This document shows positions 15,730-24,260 of a stretch of DNA of 34,079 nt, one piece after another (the stretch's first letter is position 1; the number at the start of each line of letters is the position of its first letter). This DNA comes from an uncultured Desulfovibrionaceae bacterium. Its GTDB lineage: Bacteria; Desulfobacterota; Desulfovibrionia; Desulfovibrionales; Desulfovibrionaceae. A program made the translations under genes and the position numbers. The notes under the pieces were generated by a model. The model was not told the origin of the DNA and ran no database searches. It saw nothing but the letters and a program-made list of their open reading frames with translations. The stretch covers positions 1-34,079 of the forward strand of contig CATJOY010000016.1 of NCBI GenBank assembly GCA_949741925.1, written 5' to 3'.

Positions 15730-16332
15730 ATGAACTACCAAGTTATCAGCAAACAAGACAACTGCATTCGGCGTTGGGCCGGCGGCGAAACGGCAGAAAT
15801 ATTTATCTACCCGCCGTATGCCTCGTATGAGGAGCGCAATTTCACCCTGCGCGTCTCCTCCGCAACTATCGAACTGGAGGGCTCTCCCTATTCGGACTTC
15901 AGCGGTTTTGTGCGCCATATTACTCCCCTACGCGGCGAGATGCATATCATCCATGAAGGCCATCACAGCGCCCGCTTGAAACCATATCAGGTGGATACCT
16001 TTGAAGGGAGCTGGCCCACCCGTTCCTATGGCGCATGCATTGATTTCAACCTGATCCATACGCCGGATTGGATGGGTGGTTTAGCGGGCATGAAATGTCC
16101 CGGTGTTGTAGGCTGCGAAATCAGTGGCCTGACCGGTTTTTTTGCCCGGTGTGATGCTCTGATGCTGGAAATAACCGCAGGCCCGGACCTCTTTCGGGAA
16201 GAACTGCACTGCGGCGATTTTCTAGTTGTGGAAACGGACGGCGAAGAATGCTCGGTCAGGCTCTCCGCTCCGGGAGAGCCTGAAGCACTGGCCGTCATCG
16301 TTCGGGCAGGACGGCGGCCCCGGGAAAACTAA
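15730..16332 (+). CDS. HutD/Ves family cupin-like protein
   Basis: A 200-residue protein from ATG 15730, with GGGAGGA ahead; the frame upstream to 15598 lacks a ribosome site. It matches the HutD/Ves family: YPPYASYEERNFTLRVSSAT followed by SPYSDFSGFVRHITPLRGEM is the family's opening signature, then DTFEGSWPTRSYGACIDFNL. These are small beta-barrel proteins of poorly known role; HutD sits in some histidine-use operons, and Ves is a cold-shock-associated protein in E. coli. No hut genes are nearby. It converges with the hydrolase gene, 66 bases apart. Confidence 0.8.
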   Translation: MNYQVISKQDNCIRRWAGGETAEIFIYPPYASYEERNFTLRVSSATIELEGSPYSDFSGFVRHITPLRGEMHIIHEGHHSARLKPYQVDTFEGSWPTRSYGACIDFNLIHTPDWMGGLAGMKCPGVVGCEISGLTGFFARCDALMLEITAGPDLFREELHCGDFLVVETDGEECSVRLSAPGEPEALAVIVRAGRRPREN

Positions 16333-16398
16333 GAGCATGGGAACGGCCGCAACGCAAACGCGGTCTCACCGAGATCAAAAGGCCTTGCTGACTTCCCC

Positions 16399-17226
16399 CT
16401 AAAGATCCACCCTGTCTCCAACGACAAGCTCCTTGTTGCATCCGTATGCAGCAAGCGCCGTCCCGGTACAGTGGCAGCCGTAAACATGCGGAATACGCTG
16501 TTCCCGGAAGTATTGTACGGTCCTTGCGACGAGTTCGGGCGCGGCATCCCTCATATGCAACCCGCCGACAACGGCATGCACCGTTTGAATATGCGTAACG
16601 CTCTTGGCGTGCTCCACGATGTTAATGATGCCGGAATGGGCACAACCGGTGATAATGACCAACCCTTCCGGGGTGATGCAGGCTATGCCCGTATCATCCA
16701 AAAGCGGATCGGACACAAAAGCGCCCTCTTCCAGGACATCACCGGTGAGGGCACAGGCCTCCGGATAACGCCGCGGAATCTCACCCAGGAACACGATCCG
16801 CTCGCTGATGCGCTGCGGCATTTTGCTGCCAACAACGAAAAACGAATCCAGGAGCGCCCGGGCAGCCGCCGGCAGGCTGAGGTTTTTCGCCCCATGGGCT
16901 GCCGCGCTCGCGTCATCTCGCCGCTTTTCCCGAAAGATATCCGGGTGGAGATACACCCTCGGCAACACGCCGCCGCGCCGCACAAAAAAATCCAACGCCT
17001 CGGCCAGGCCGCCGCTGTGGTCGGGGTGCGAATGCGAGAGGACAATATCCGTAACCGCCCCCATATCGGCGCCTATCTGCCTGGCATTCTCCATAAACGC
17101 CGATGTTTCGCCGGTATCGAACAAGATAACGACTCCGTCATACTCCACCAGCAACGAAAGCCCATCCTCGCTGCGCAAGGCTTTGCTCCGCGTTCTGTTT
17201 TCAACCAACACGGTAATTCCGACCAT
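16399..17226 (-). CDS. Metallo-beta-lactamase-fold hydrolase (MptG-like/RFAP synthase-like group)
   Basis: A 275-residue protein from ATG 17226, behind the very strong AAAGGAGGCTGCC. The metal site is clear: LSHSHPDHSGGLAEAL is the HxHxDH motif, GCAHSGIINIVEHA supplies a later His, and VVGGLHMRDAAPE and GCHCTG complete the fold. These motifs place it with MBL proteins often named 7,8-dihydropterin-6-methyl-4-(ribofuranosyl)-aminobenzene-5'-phosphate synthase, a name that is weakly supported outside archaea. Length fits. It follows the lipoprotein gene on the same strand with a 177-base gap and has its own strong start. Confidence 0.85.
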   Translation of the reverse strand: MVGITVLVENRTRSKALRSEDGLSLLVEYDGVVILFDTGETSAFMENARQIGADMGAVTDIVLSHSHPDHSGGLAEALDFFVRRGGVLPRVYLHPDIFREKRRDDASAAAHGAKNLSLPAAARALLDSFFVVGSKMPQRISERIVFLGEIPRRYPEACALTGDVLEEGAFVSDPLLDDTGIACITPEGLVIITGCAHSGIINIVEHAKSVTHIQTVHAVVGGLHMRDAAPELVARTVQYFREQRIPHVYGCHCTGTALAAYGCNKELVVGDRVDL

Positions 17227-17403
17227 GGCAGCCTCCTTTACCTCTTGCCCAATCTTTCGGGCAACGTGCTGCACGAAACAAGGCAGCACCGGACAGGTTT
17301 GCAGAAACACAGGTTGCAGTGCGCCCCGGCAATGCCCTTCAGACAGCAGCAAACCATCCGAGATCTCTTCCGGGGCAGCGTCTCCGGGCTTCAAAGCGGT
17401 TTG

Positions 17404-18273
17404 TTATCGCTTCCCCGGGAACGGGGTCGGCGGGCTGTTGGGGTCTATACGCCGCCCGACAACAGGATCCCCCACCACCGAAAGCTCCCTTCCTATCCCC
17501 CCTGTCGAAGAGAGCACAGCCCCTGAGGAGGGCCAGGGTTTAACCACAGGAGCGCCGCCGGATGCTTTTTCAATAACCACCGCTCCGGCTTGCCCCGGAT
17601 AGGCCATGCCGCGCCGACTGAAAAAGGTCCAAATATCATCCTCGCGCAACGCTTCCTCAAGGGGGTACAGACCGCCCCCCCCTAGCCCCGCCTGCCCGCC
17701 GAAAAATTTTCCGGCTACAGCGGTTTCGGGCCAGGTGTAGAGCATCCAATCGGCATCGTTAATATAGCGGATGTACGAGAGGTGCAGCACATAGCGGTTG
17801 CGGTGCCGCATGCTGATATTGACCACGGCTTCGTGCCGCGATATCCCGGAGCCGTCAGGGAAACTCCTTTTTCCGTAGGAATCGGCCGGGGCGGCGGGAT
17901 CATGCTTGACCAGGATGACGTCATAGCCCACAACCACTGTATCGGCCTCGGGCAGTTCCGTCACCGGTATACCCCGGGAAACGATCTCGGTTTTCAGCAG
18001 TTCGTGCATGGTTCGCAGAAACGGCGAAGCGTTTGGCGGTTGCACGTAGATAGGTTTATCCACAAGGTCATGGCGCTCAAGCAGCGCGAGCCGCACGTTC
18101 TCCGCCATATCTTCGGCAAAAACGCGCCAGTGCTCAACCGCTTGAGCCTTTTCCTGGTCATACGAATCAGGTGTTGCCGATGGCGGTACGGAAGCCGCAC
18201 ATCCGGCCAAAAAAACGCTGACTGCAAGGGCTGTCAGCAAGCCCAGAAGCCCGCGCACACGTAGGAGTTTCAT
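17404..18273 (-). CDS. Lipoprotein of unknown role, divergent from mtgA
   Basis: A 289-residue protein with a lipoprotein signal: a basic start, a hydrophobic run and the lipobox FLAGC (Cys25). The mature part has a conserved-looking core (about residues 50-190) of helix followed by alternating strands: AENVRLALLERHDLVDKPIYV, then LLKTEIVSRGIPVTELPEAD. This layout of helix, strand and a short-term name-like core resembles the LpoB/FlgO-like outer-membrane lipoproteins, but I would not insist on it. The last 80 residues are Pro- and Gly-rich. It sits head to head with mtgA, 159 bases apart, so a link to cell-wall synthesis is possible. Confidence 0.7.
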   Translation of the reverse strand: MKLLRVRGLLGLLTALAVSVFLAGCAASVPPSATPDSYDQEKAQAVEHWRVFAEDMAENVRLALLERHDLVDKPIYVQPPNASPFLRTMHELLKTEIVSRGIPVTELPEADTVVVGYDVILVKHDPAAPADSYGKRSFPDGSGISRHEAVVNISMRHRNRYVLHLSYIRYINDADWMLYTWPETAVAGKFFGGQAGLGGGGLYPLEEALREDDIWTFFSRRGMAYPGQAGAVVIEKASGGAPVVKPWPSSGAVLSSTGGIGRELSVVGDPVVGRRIDPNSPPTPFPGKR

Positions 18274-18432
18274 AATTCGCCCCGTTCGCTAAAGTGACGC
18301 TCTCCCGGACAGCCGGTTTCGCTACAGCGTGCATTGGACCGGTGGGAGATACATGGTCTTTTTCGGCAACCCTGCCGAAAACTTTACGTCCCCTCGTCTC
18401 GAACCGGTCGCTCCGGCGGCAAAGGATTTTTT

Positions 18433-19191
18433 ATGACCACGGCAGCCCAATCCCCCGATAGCGCCCCTGAAACGCCTCCCGTACGCGCCTCCCGAGAGCA
18501 ACGCCAGCGCCACCCGGCAGGACGTATCATCATGCTCTGCCTGATCCTTTTTCTAGGAAGCATTCTCCGATATTTTATCTGGCCGCCGGTGGGCCCTCTG
18601 GCCACAACCGCGCCTGCGAGCAGCGCTTTTATCGAATACCGTAAAGAACAGTGGAAAAACGCCGGGGAATCGCGTGAACCCACCATGAAATGGCGGAATC
18701 TGAGCCAAATCTCCCCGTACCTCCCTCTGGCCGTAACCATTGCCGAGGATGATACGTTCTGGGATCACTCCGGCTTTGATTTCAAAGGCATCCGCGAAGC
18801 CATAGAGCGCAACCGTTCTCAAGGCCGCCTCATAGCCGGGGGCAGCACCATCACCCAACAGCTAGCCAAAAATCTTTGGTTCTCTCCTGAGCGGAGTATT
18901 CTGCGCAAAATCAAGGAAGCCATCATGGCTTGGCGGCTGGAGCAAACCCTGGAGAAAAAGCGTATCCTGGAATTATACCTGAACTATGCGGAATGGGGGA
19001 ACGGCATTTTCGGCGCTGAAGCGGCAGCCATCACCTATTTCGGCAAGTCAGCCTCCCGACTGACCCCACGCGAGGCGGCCATTCTCGCCGCCATGCTGCC
19101 CAACCCGCTGCAGCGCTCGCCACGCTCCGCCCTTGTCAAACGCAAAGCCAACGGCATTGTACGGACCATGCAGCGGCGGGGAGCACTGTAG
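18433..19191 (+). CDS. mtgA: Monofunctional peptidoglycan glycosyltransferase
   Basis: A 252-residue enzyme polymerising lipid II into glycan chains at the outer face of the inner membrane. ATG 18433 follows AAAGGA. A Pro/Arg-rich cytoplasmic start (1-32) leads to one membrane segment (IIMLCLILFLGSILRYFIWP, about 33-52), then the GT51 domain with its usual motifs: IAEDDTFWDHSGFDFKGI with catalytic Glu105, IAGGSTITQQLAKNLW, RRLEQ-like WRLEQTLEKKRILELYLNY, and YFGKSASRLTPREAAILAAM. Normal length. It lacks a transpeptidase domain. The lipoprotein gene is divergent from it, and the glycosyltransferase operon converges on it 23 bases away. Confidence 0.95.
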   Translation: MTTAAQSPDSAPETPPVRASREQRQRHPAGRIIMLCLILFLGSILRYFIWPPVGPLATTAPASSAFIEYRKEQWKNAGESREPTMKWRNLSQISPYLPLAVTIAEDDTFWDHSGFDFKGIREAIERNRSQGRLIAGGSTITQQLAKNLWFSPERSILRKIKEAIMAWRLEQTLEKKRILELYLNYAEWGNGIFGAEAAAITYFGKSASRLTPREAAILAAMLPNPLQRSPRSALVKRKANGIVRTMQRRGAL

Positions 19192-19213
19192 AGCAAAGGT
19201 AAAAAAACAACGG

Positions 19214-20305
19214 TTACGCAGGCGCAGAGGCATTGCGGATGGCCCCGTTCTTTTCGCCCGCGGCAACGCTTGCCAAGGGCAGAGCGTCAAGCAGTTCCTT
19301 CAGCCTCAAGGTTACGGCTTCCCGGCTAAAGGGCTGCAAGGAGGCGCGCGCCCGTTCCGCAAACCCCGGCTCAGGCGGACGGGCTGCCGCCTTGCGCATG
19401 GCCTGAGCCAAACAGGGGCCATCTATATTCGCCCAATGCATGGCAGTTGTGAACAAGGGGGAAGCCTCGACCATGTCCGGAGGCACCGAAACGAGAGTAT
19501 AGGGTACGGGCACGCTGTTTTCCGCGGTCATATACTGCATGTTGCCGGAGTATCCGGTGGCGATGACCCGCTTTCCCAAGCTCATAGCTTCCGAAAGCGG
19601 CAGGCCCCAGGCCTCGGCATGGTGAGCGCTGACATAGGTATCGCAAACCGCATGGAGCGCCGCGATACGCTCTTCCGTCAAATATTCCGGAATACACACG
19701 ACGCCCGGCACGGCCCCCAGGTCAAGATCATGGCGGTATTGCTTGAGGATCAGACGGGCCTTGCGCGGCCCGCAGGAATTTCCCGCATCACAGGGAAATG
19801 CGGCAGCAAAGGCGGCCAGCAACCCCTTAAGGTTTTTACGAGGGTTGCGGGTATCAACTATGCTCAAAAAAAGGTGGGGCTGCTCCCCCCGCACCCGGCC
19901 GACTCGCTCCACAGCCCAGGCCAAGGCCGCGCGATCCGGCCGAGGACGCGCAACAACATGAGGCAAAACCTGCGTATTTGGAAACTGCCGAGCAAGAGCC
20001 GCCCGAGAAAATTCAGAGCAGGTCCAAACGCCATCCACAAGCCGCAGTCCCTGAGCGTACTGTTCGGGCAAAATATCCGTTTCCCAGACGCAATAGGCAA
20101 CTTTAGGAATGCGGCGCAACACGGGGATTCGGCGCAGCAATTCAGCATAGACTGGCGGTTCATCATGAAGAATGGCGAGATCCGCCTCAGCCGGATCATC
20201 GGTCAGGCTATAGTCGTGGCCGGGCAGAGCCCTGATGCAGCTCTTGTAGGCCTCTCCCGCTTTTTTATGGCTGATGTAGCCGCTCAGATGGTAGTAAATC
20301 CTCAT
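19214..20305 (-). CDS. GT4-type glycosyltransferase
   Basis: A 363-residue GT-B-fold protein. The C-terminal half has the GT4 pattern LSIVDTRNPRKNLKGLLAAF (sugar-nucleotide site), VCIPEYLTEERIAALHAVCD, then the E-x7-E motif within SAHHAEAWGLPLSEAMSLGKRVIATGYSGNMQYM. The first half (about 1-150) is the acceptor-binding domain. It begins at ATG 20305, overlapping the stop of the gene upstream by four bases (ATGA), so it is translationally coupled to that enzyme. It probably adds one sugar of a surface polysaccharide or glycoprotein; the acceptor is unknown. No other polysaccharide-type genes are nearby. Confidence 0.88.
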   Translation of the reverse strand: MRIYYHLSGYISHKKAGEAYKSCIRALPGHDYSLTDDPAEADLAILHDEPPVYAELLRRIPVLRRIPKVAYCVWETDILPEQYAQGLRLVDGVWTCSEFSRAALARQFPNTQVLPHVVARPRPDRAALAWAVERVGRVRGEQPHLFLSIVDTRNPRKNLKGLLAAFAAAFPCDAGNSCGPRKARLILKQYRHDLDLGAVPGVVCIPEYLTEERIAALHAVCDTYVSAHHAEAWGLPLSEAMSLGKRVIATGYSGNMQYMTAENSVPVPYTLVSVPPDMVEASPLFTTAMHWANIDGPCLAQAMRKAAARPPEPGFAERARASLQPFSREAVTLRLKELLDALPLASVAAGEKNGAIRNASAPA

Positions 20306-21993
20306 TCCGGCACTTGCTCCAGAAAATCCTGCTTCCAGGCCCAGAAGACCAGAAAGGCCCGCTGCTCATAATCCGCCCGATGGCTCTCTCCGGAAGGCGG
20401 CAGCAGATCCTCTAGGGCAACAGGGCGACGGGCTGTAAAAAGCAGGCGGCGCAAGGCCTCCGAATCCACCAAACGGCTAACCCCACCGTAGAGCACCGGA
20501 TGCTCCCGCCCGCGGTATAGAGCTTGACCGCTCCGGCTCCATTGCAACCGGACCCCGCTAAGGGCTGTTGACGAGGCCAAATGCGTGTAATAGCCGCCGA
20601 AAATTTCTGTAAACCCGGGATGCAGGGGATGGGCGATCCCCAGTTGCTCCGGAATCTCCTCCCGACCGAGCGCATCCCAAAGAGCCACATGGGCGGCGAT
20701 AATGTTCTCCCACCTATAGGTTAAGGCCTTCTGTCGCGCGGCCGCGCCCATGGCCCGCCGCAGGGCCTCATTTCCGGCCAGCAGGGCCAGGGCCGAGGCA
20801 AGGGCTGGCACATCGACCACGCTTTGCTGGGCGATCTGAAGATGATATTGATTATCGAACCAAACGCCGGAAAGAACATCGCTCTCCGGGGTCACGGCCG
20901 GGCCATAGGTCGGAATGAGGAAACCGGTTGTGCCGTGCTCAACCAGATCCCGGTATCCGTCATAGTCGGAAGCGATCACCGGCAGGGAGGATGCGCCCGC
21001 CTCCAGCAGGGAGAGGCCAAAGGTTTCCTGGGGATTATCTACCGGAGAAACAAAAATATCCGCCAGGGCAAAAAGCGACTTGCGCTCTTCGTTGGAAGGC
21101 GAAGGGATAACCCGCAAATCGATCCCTTGGGCCCGAGCCAGATTCGCGTAAACCCCGGCTGTGGCCTCACCGGGCTCGGCCCAGCCGGAAAGAATGACAC
21201 TGTAGCCTGAAGGACGCAAGCCCTGCCCCTCGGCCCGGGCCAGGGCCTTGAGCAAGGGGATGACATCCATTTTGGAGTAATGCGAGAGTCGGGCAAAAAC
21301 CAGAAAGACCAGACGGCCTTCCGGCAGCGCGTAGCGCATCCTCGCCTTTGACGCCAAGGCAGCCTTTTCTTCCGGGGCAGGGAATTCCTCCGGAGCAACC
21401 CCCAGAGGGATACGCTCAAGCCGCGGCGCGGAAAAAAGCGCCGCATCCAGGCCGTAGCCTCTGCAAAAGGCGGCTTGATAACGCTCCATCACCCCGCGGG
21501 CAGCGTGGGAGGTAACAATAACCGCGTCGCGTCTGGTTATCCCGTTCCACATGTGGCCGAAAAAATAGGGCGCATAGCGCGCGTAGCTCAGGGAATGGGT
21601 TGGGCCGGTAACGGGAAAAAAATGCTGCCGTAACGCTTCGCCGCTAAACCTCTCGGAGAGGATGGCGTTGCGCAACCGGATCAACGGGGCAAACTCCGCT
21701 ACACAGTCGGAAAGATGAAAGCAGGCGTACCGCCTTGTCCGAAGCGCTTCCGGCAGTTCATGTCGTGTTGTAATACTCAGGGCCCCCGCTTCCCACAGCC
21801 GGGGGAAACGTTCCTTAAGCCTCTCCCTTACGCTTGCAACCTGTCCAGAATCCGCCAGGAAAAAATGGTAGCCTGCATAGGGGTTTGCCCTGAGCAACGC
21901 ATTTAAAAAGCCCTCGTTGGCTACTCCCCTGCCCAGGACGCCCCCCGCCTCATAAAAAGGATGGAGCGTCGCCCATAATGCGTCACTTTTCAT
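20302..21993 (-). CDS. Long GT4-type glycosyltransferase, coupled to the next
   Basis: A 563-residue protein. It has a GT-B fold with a long N-terminal acceptor domain (about 1-210; it contains GPTHSLSYARYAPYFFGHMW), then the GT4 donor domain with LVFLVFARLSHYSKMDVIPLL, SPSNEERKSLFALADIFVSP, and the E-x7-E motif in NPQETFGLSLLEAGASSLPV then IASDYDGYRDLVEHGTTGF. The last 130 residues (about 430-563) are an added segment without a motif I know. It overlaps the downstream glycosyltransferase by four bases. The start ATG 21993 lies 130 bases from the divergent pseudo-receiver gene. Likely builds the same glycan as its partner. Confidence 0.88.
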   Translation of the reverse strand: MKSDALWATLHPFYEAGGVLGRGVANEGFLNALLRANPYAGYHFFLADSGQVASVRERLKERFPRLWEAGALSITTRHELPEALRTRRYACFHLSDCVAEFAPLIRLRNAILSERFSGEALRQHFFPVTGPTHSLSYARYAPYFFGHMWNGITRRDAVIVTSHAARGVMERYQAAFCRGYGLDAALFSAPRLERIPLGVAPEEFPAPEEKAALASKARMRYALPEGRLVFLVFARLSHYSKMDVIPLLKALARAEGQGLRPSGYSVILSGWAEPGEATAGVYANLARAQGIDLRVIPSPSNEERKSLFALADIFVSPVDNPQETFGLSLLEAGASSLPVIASDYDGYRDLVEHGTTGFLIPTYGPAVTPESDVLSGVWFDNQYHLQIAQQSVVDVPALASALALLAGNEALRRAMGAAARQKALTYRWENIIAAHVALWDALGREEIPEQLGIAHPLHPGFTEIFGGYYTHLASSTALSGVRLQWSRSGQALYRGREHPVLYGGVSRLVDSEALRRLLFTARRPVALEDLLPPSGESHRADYEQRAFLVFWAWKQDFLEQVPE

Positions 21994-22058
21994 AGGCGGT
22001 ACTCAGACACATATCCCCGACCTTGTCAATTTCATTCCACGTGCCGCTGACCGCGATG

Positions 22059-22075
22059 TTGGTCCGTAACTTGCA
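22059..22075 (+). promoter_or_regulatory. Sigma-54 (-24/-12) promoter of the pseudo-receiver gene
   Basis: TTGGTCCGTAACTTGCA matches the sigma-54 consensus YTGGCACGrNNNTTGCW at most positions, with the invariant GG (22061-22062) and GC (22073-22074) exactly ten bases apart. The start of transcription would be near 22086, leaving room for the ribosome site at 22108-22115 and the GTG at 22124. It is the best sigma-54 site in the window, which also encodes a sigma-54 activator. Confidence 0.7.
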
Positions 22076-22123
22076 TTAATCAGGGAAGACGTCAGGTATT
22101 TGCCGACAGGAGGAGAGAAAACC

Positions 22124-23092
22124 GTGGTATACGCCAGTAAAAAAAACATCATCTGGAGCTTTGGCAGCAGTGAAGCCACGACAGAAGAGATCCGCCGCCT
22201 GGCCGGTGAAAATTTTTGCCTGCGTTCTTGGCCTCAAAGAGAGTTTCCGGATTTTATTCTGGAAAGCGAGGATCTTCCCTGTCTGATGTGTTTCACCCTA
22301 AACGCCTGTCGGGAATTCCAGGCCTTGCCTCTGAATCAAATCAGCCATCTCGAAATCGTTCCGAAACTTGTCCTGCTCGAGCCTGGCTATACCGCCGCGG
22401 ATATCGAGGAAGCCTTGGACTACGGGCTCAATGACATCATCCGGCCGCCTCTGACCGAGGAACGTCTGGCCGTCTCCTTGCGCCGGGCCTCGGAAATGGC
22501 GGCTCTGCACAGAGATGTGCTGGATATGGCCCGAGAAATTTATCTTGAACGAGAGATCCTAGAAAATAAAAACGACGCCCTGGATTTCCTGACCACATTT
22601 CTCTCCGGCACCGTCGCCCCTGTGGATGAAACCGAAGTGCTGCGTGTGGCATACAGCAGCCTGCGGAAACTTTTTCCCGTCCTGTCGCTGCACGCCGTGT
22701 TGATGCAGCCCAACAACGAAGGGAACCTGGACGCAGAGCTATATATTGCCGCTCCCAAAGACCATCCCCTGTATTCTACCTGGCGGGAAATCCTGCTGGA
22801 TGCAGCCACAGCCCGGAATCCCGGCCGTTCGATCCATTCCGGCAGCACCTCTTTTTCCCTCCCTGGCCGGCAGCAATGCGTTCCCGCTCCCGGCGACGGG
22901 CATATACTGAAGCTGCCTCTGGTTGCCTACCGGCAGGAGGAAGGTCTGATCGTGCTCCTGACCGGCATGGAACGCAACATAAGCCGCGATCAGGCCCTGG
23001 CGCTGGATGCTGCCCTGGGTCATCTGGCGCTAGCCCTGCGCAATGCAAGACGGTTTCAGGAAATGCACCATATGAGGAGTACGGCAGCCTGA
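22124..23092 (+). CDS. Pseudo-receiver plus GAF-like signalling protein
   Basis: A 322-residue protein from GTG 22124, with AGGAGGAG at eight-base spacing; a TTG at 22100 lacks a ribosome site. Residues about 1-125 look like a response-regulator receiver: EEALDYGLNDIIRPPLTEER is the usual end of such a domain (GADDYI-KPF). But the phosphate-accepting Asp appears lost in PDFILESEDLP and the conserved Lys is Arg (RPP). A coiled coil follows (about 125-150, EIYLEREILENKNDAL) and then a GAF-like domain (about 150-315). There is no histidine kinase, GGDEF or HTH domain, so it should act by binding partners or a ligand. A good sigma-54 promoter precedes it. Confidence 0.62.
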   Translation: MVYASKKNIIWSFGSSEATTEEIRRLAGENFCLRSWPQREFPDFILESEDLPCLMCFTLNACREFQALPLNQISHLEIVPKLVLLEPGYTAADIEEALDYGLNDIIRPPLTEERLAVSLRRASEMAALHRDVLDMAREIYLEREILENKNDALDFLTTFLSGTVAPVDETEVLRVAYSSLRKLFPVLSLHAVLMQPNNEGNLDAELYIAAPKDHPLYSTWREILLDAATARNPGRSIHSGSTSFSLPGRQQCVPAPGDGHILKLPLVAYRQEEGLIVLLTGMERNISRDQALALDAALGHLALALRNARRFQEMHHMRSTAA

Positions 23093-23276
23093 TCGGCCCT
23101 CGTAACCGCCTCTCTTTCACAAGACGGCAAGGCCCCCCAGAAAGGATGCAGGGAATGCTTTCCCAGGCTAAGGCCAAAGGCAGGAGTAAAGCAGCCTTTT
23201 TATAACAATGCTGTTAAGACAGTCAAACAGCAAGCAAGGGCGCTTCATACAACCGGCGGAGCACAACGCATCTCTA
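23093..23276. other. Intergenic DNA after the pseudo-receiver gene
   Basis: Together with the inverted repeat that follows, this lies between two converging genes. No credible gene. A short T5 run after AGCAGCC (about 23190-23203) may end the message of the pseudo-receiver gene, with only a weak 5-bp stem. Confidence 0.3.
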
Positions 23277-23317
23277 CCCATACAGCTCCGGATGCCTGGC
23301 ATCCGGAGCTGTATGGG
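23277..23317. repeat. 20-bp perfect inverted repeat with a one-base centre
   Basis: The arm 23277-23296 (CCCATACAGCTCCGGATGCC) is matched exactly, as reverse complement, by 23298-23317 around a single T. The hairpin tip would unpair a base or two on each side. No T-run follows on either strand (CAAGGG to the right, AGAGATG to the left on the minus strand). It sits between converging genes, where it may act as a two-way terminator-like or barrier structure. It may also be a copy of a dispersed palindromic element. Confidence 0.8.
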
Positions 23318-23377
23318 CAAGGGCACTAGAATCTCCGCGGGTTCGGGCTGCCTCTTGCCGGCCTCGTCAGACCCTTT

Positions 23378-23794
23378 TTACTTGATAACGTTTATCCGTT
23401 TGACCTCAACTTCTACGCTATTCCACTCCTTATCAAGTTCTCCGGCCAGTTCCACCGTATCCGTAGGAGTAACATTCTGGCCGAACCATTGATCATGATC
23501 AATTTCAACCCGGATTGTACCGGTTGCATCTTTGAAAAGATACCTATCATCACCAAGATGCTGCACAATGTTGCCCCGGAGCATGATAAAGCTATCATCC
23601 CACATGTTCAAGGCTTCCTTAACGGAGACAACTGCAGGGCCGGGTCCCGAAAAACCGCCTGCGTACGCGCCTGCCACAGGTGAAAAGCCGCTGCTCTGCT
23701 GTTGCGTTGCGGCAACAGGCTGTTGTACTGCGGCAACGGCCGGAACGGCCAGACAAAGCATACCGCAAATCGCCAAAAGAATACCTTTTTTCAT
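23378..23794 (-). CDS. YgiW/YdeI-family periplasmic OB-fold protein
   Basis: A 138-residue exported protein from ATG 23794, with CTGGAGGATAGT ahead. The signal peptide is clear (MKKGILLAICGMLCLAVPAVAA). A Gln/Ala/Gly-rich linker follows (about 22-50), then the bacterial OB-fold domain of the YgiW family (about 53-138): VSVKEALNMWDDSFIMLRGNI, then LGDDRYLFKDATGTIRVEID and TDTVELAGELDKEW. In E. coli such proteins aid tolerance to peroxide, metals and antimicrobial peptides; binding of cations or small molecules is proposed. Length fits. It is a single gene. Confidence 0.88.
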   Translation of the reverse strand: MKKGILLAICGMLCLAVPAVAAVQQPVAATQQQSSGFSPVAGAYAGGFSGPGPAVVSVKEALNMWDDSFIMLRGNIVQHLGDDRYLFKDATGTIRVEIDHDQWFGQNVTPTDTVELAGELDKEWNSVEVEVKRINVIK

Positions 23795-24230
23795 ACTATC
23801 CTCCAGGGTTTCTTATAGTGCTTTTTCCGTTATTTTCTGCTGCCAGGTTTTCCTCGCTAAGGAATTTCAGCCGCACATTCCGCCGCAGCAGCAAAACTTC
23901 TCTCCCGGAACATCTGCAGAAAACCATGAGGATCTTAAGATGAGCTTAACACAGAGAAAAAAACAATTTTTAGCAAAAATTTTCCCGGAGCCGAAGGGAT
24001 GCTCTTCTTTTTCGCCACCCTGCCTTGCCGGTATGTTCTCCGACAGTATCCCTTCCTCGCCGTGGAACCCGTTACGGGCAAAGCCTCTACGGCATACTCC
24101 GAAATCATTTTTTCCGGTTGACGCTGCCAAGGGGCAAAAGGCGGCTGGCAGCAGAAATGGAGTGAGAAAAGCCCCCTGGCAGTCCTTTACCTCCCCTGCC
24201 TGTGCGCTTCCTCTCTCCGGCCGGGCTTCC
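23795..24230. other. Long divergent intergenic region, no supported gene
   Basis: About 490 bases separate the YgiW-type gene (minus) from the small Sm-like gene (plus). A long plus-strand frame crosses it, but its product overlaps the YgiW gene and is low complexity. Visible items: a possible -10 TATAAG upstream of the YgiW-type gene on the minus strand, and an AT-rich stem AATTTTT-AGC-AAAAATT (23965-23981). The pieces do not make a recognisable RNA. Confidence 0.4.
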
Positions 24231-24231
24231 C

Positions 24232-24260
24232 TTGACAGACGGGCAATTCCCTCCTACCTA
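24232..24260 (+). promoter_or_regulatory. Sigma-70 promoter of the small Sm-like gene
   Basis: A perfect TTGACA (24232-24237) stands 17 bases before TACCTA (24255-24260), a weak -10. The ribosome site AAGGAG and ATG 24288 follow about 20 bases on. The fit is good at -35 and modest at -10. Confidence 0.45.
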
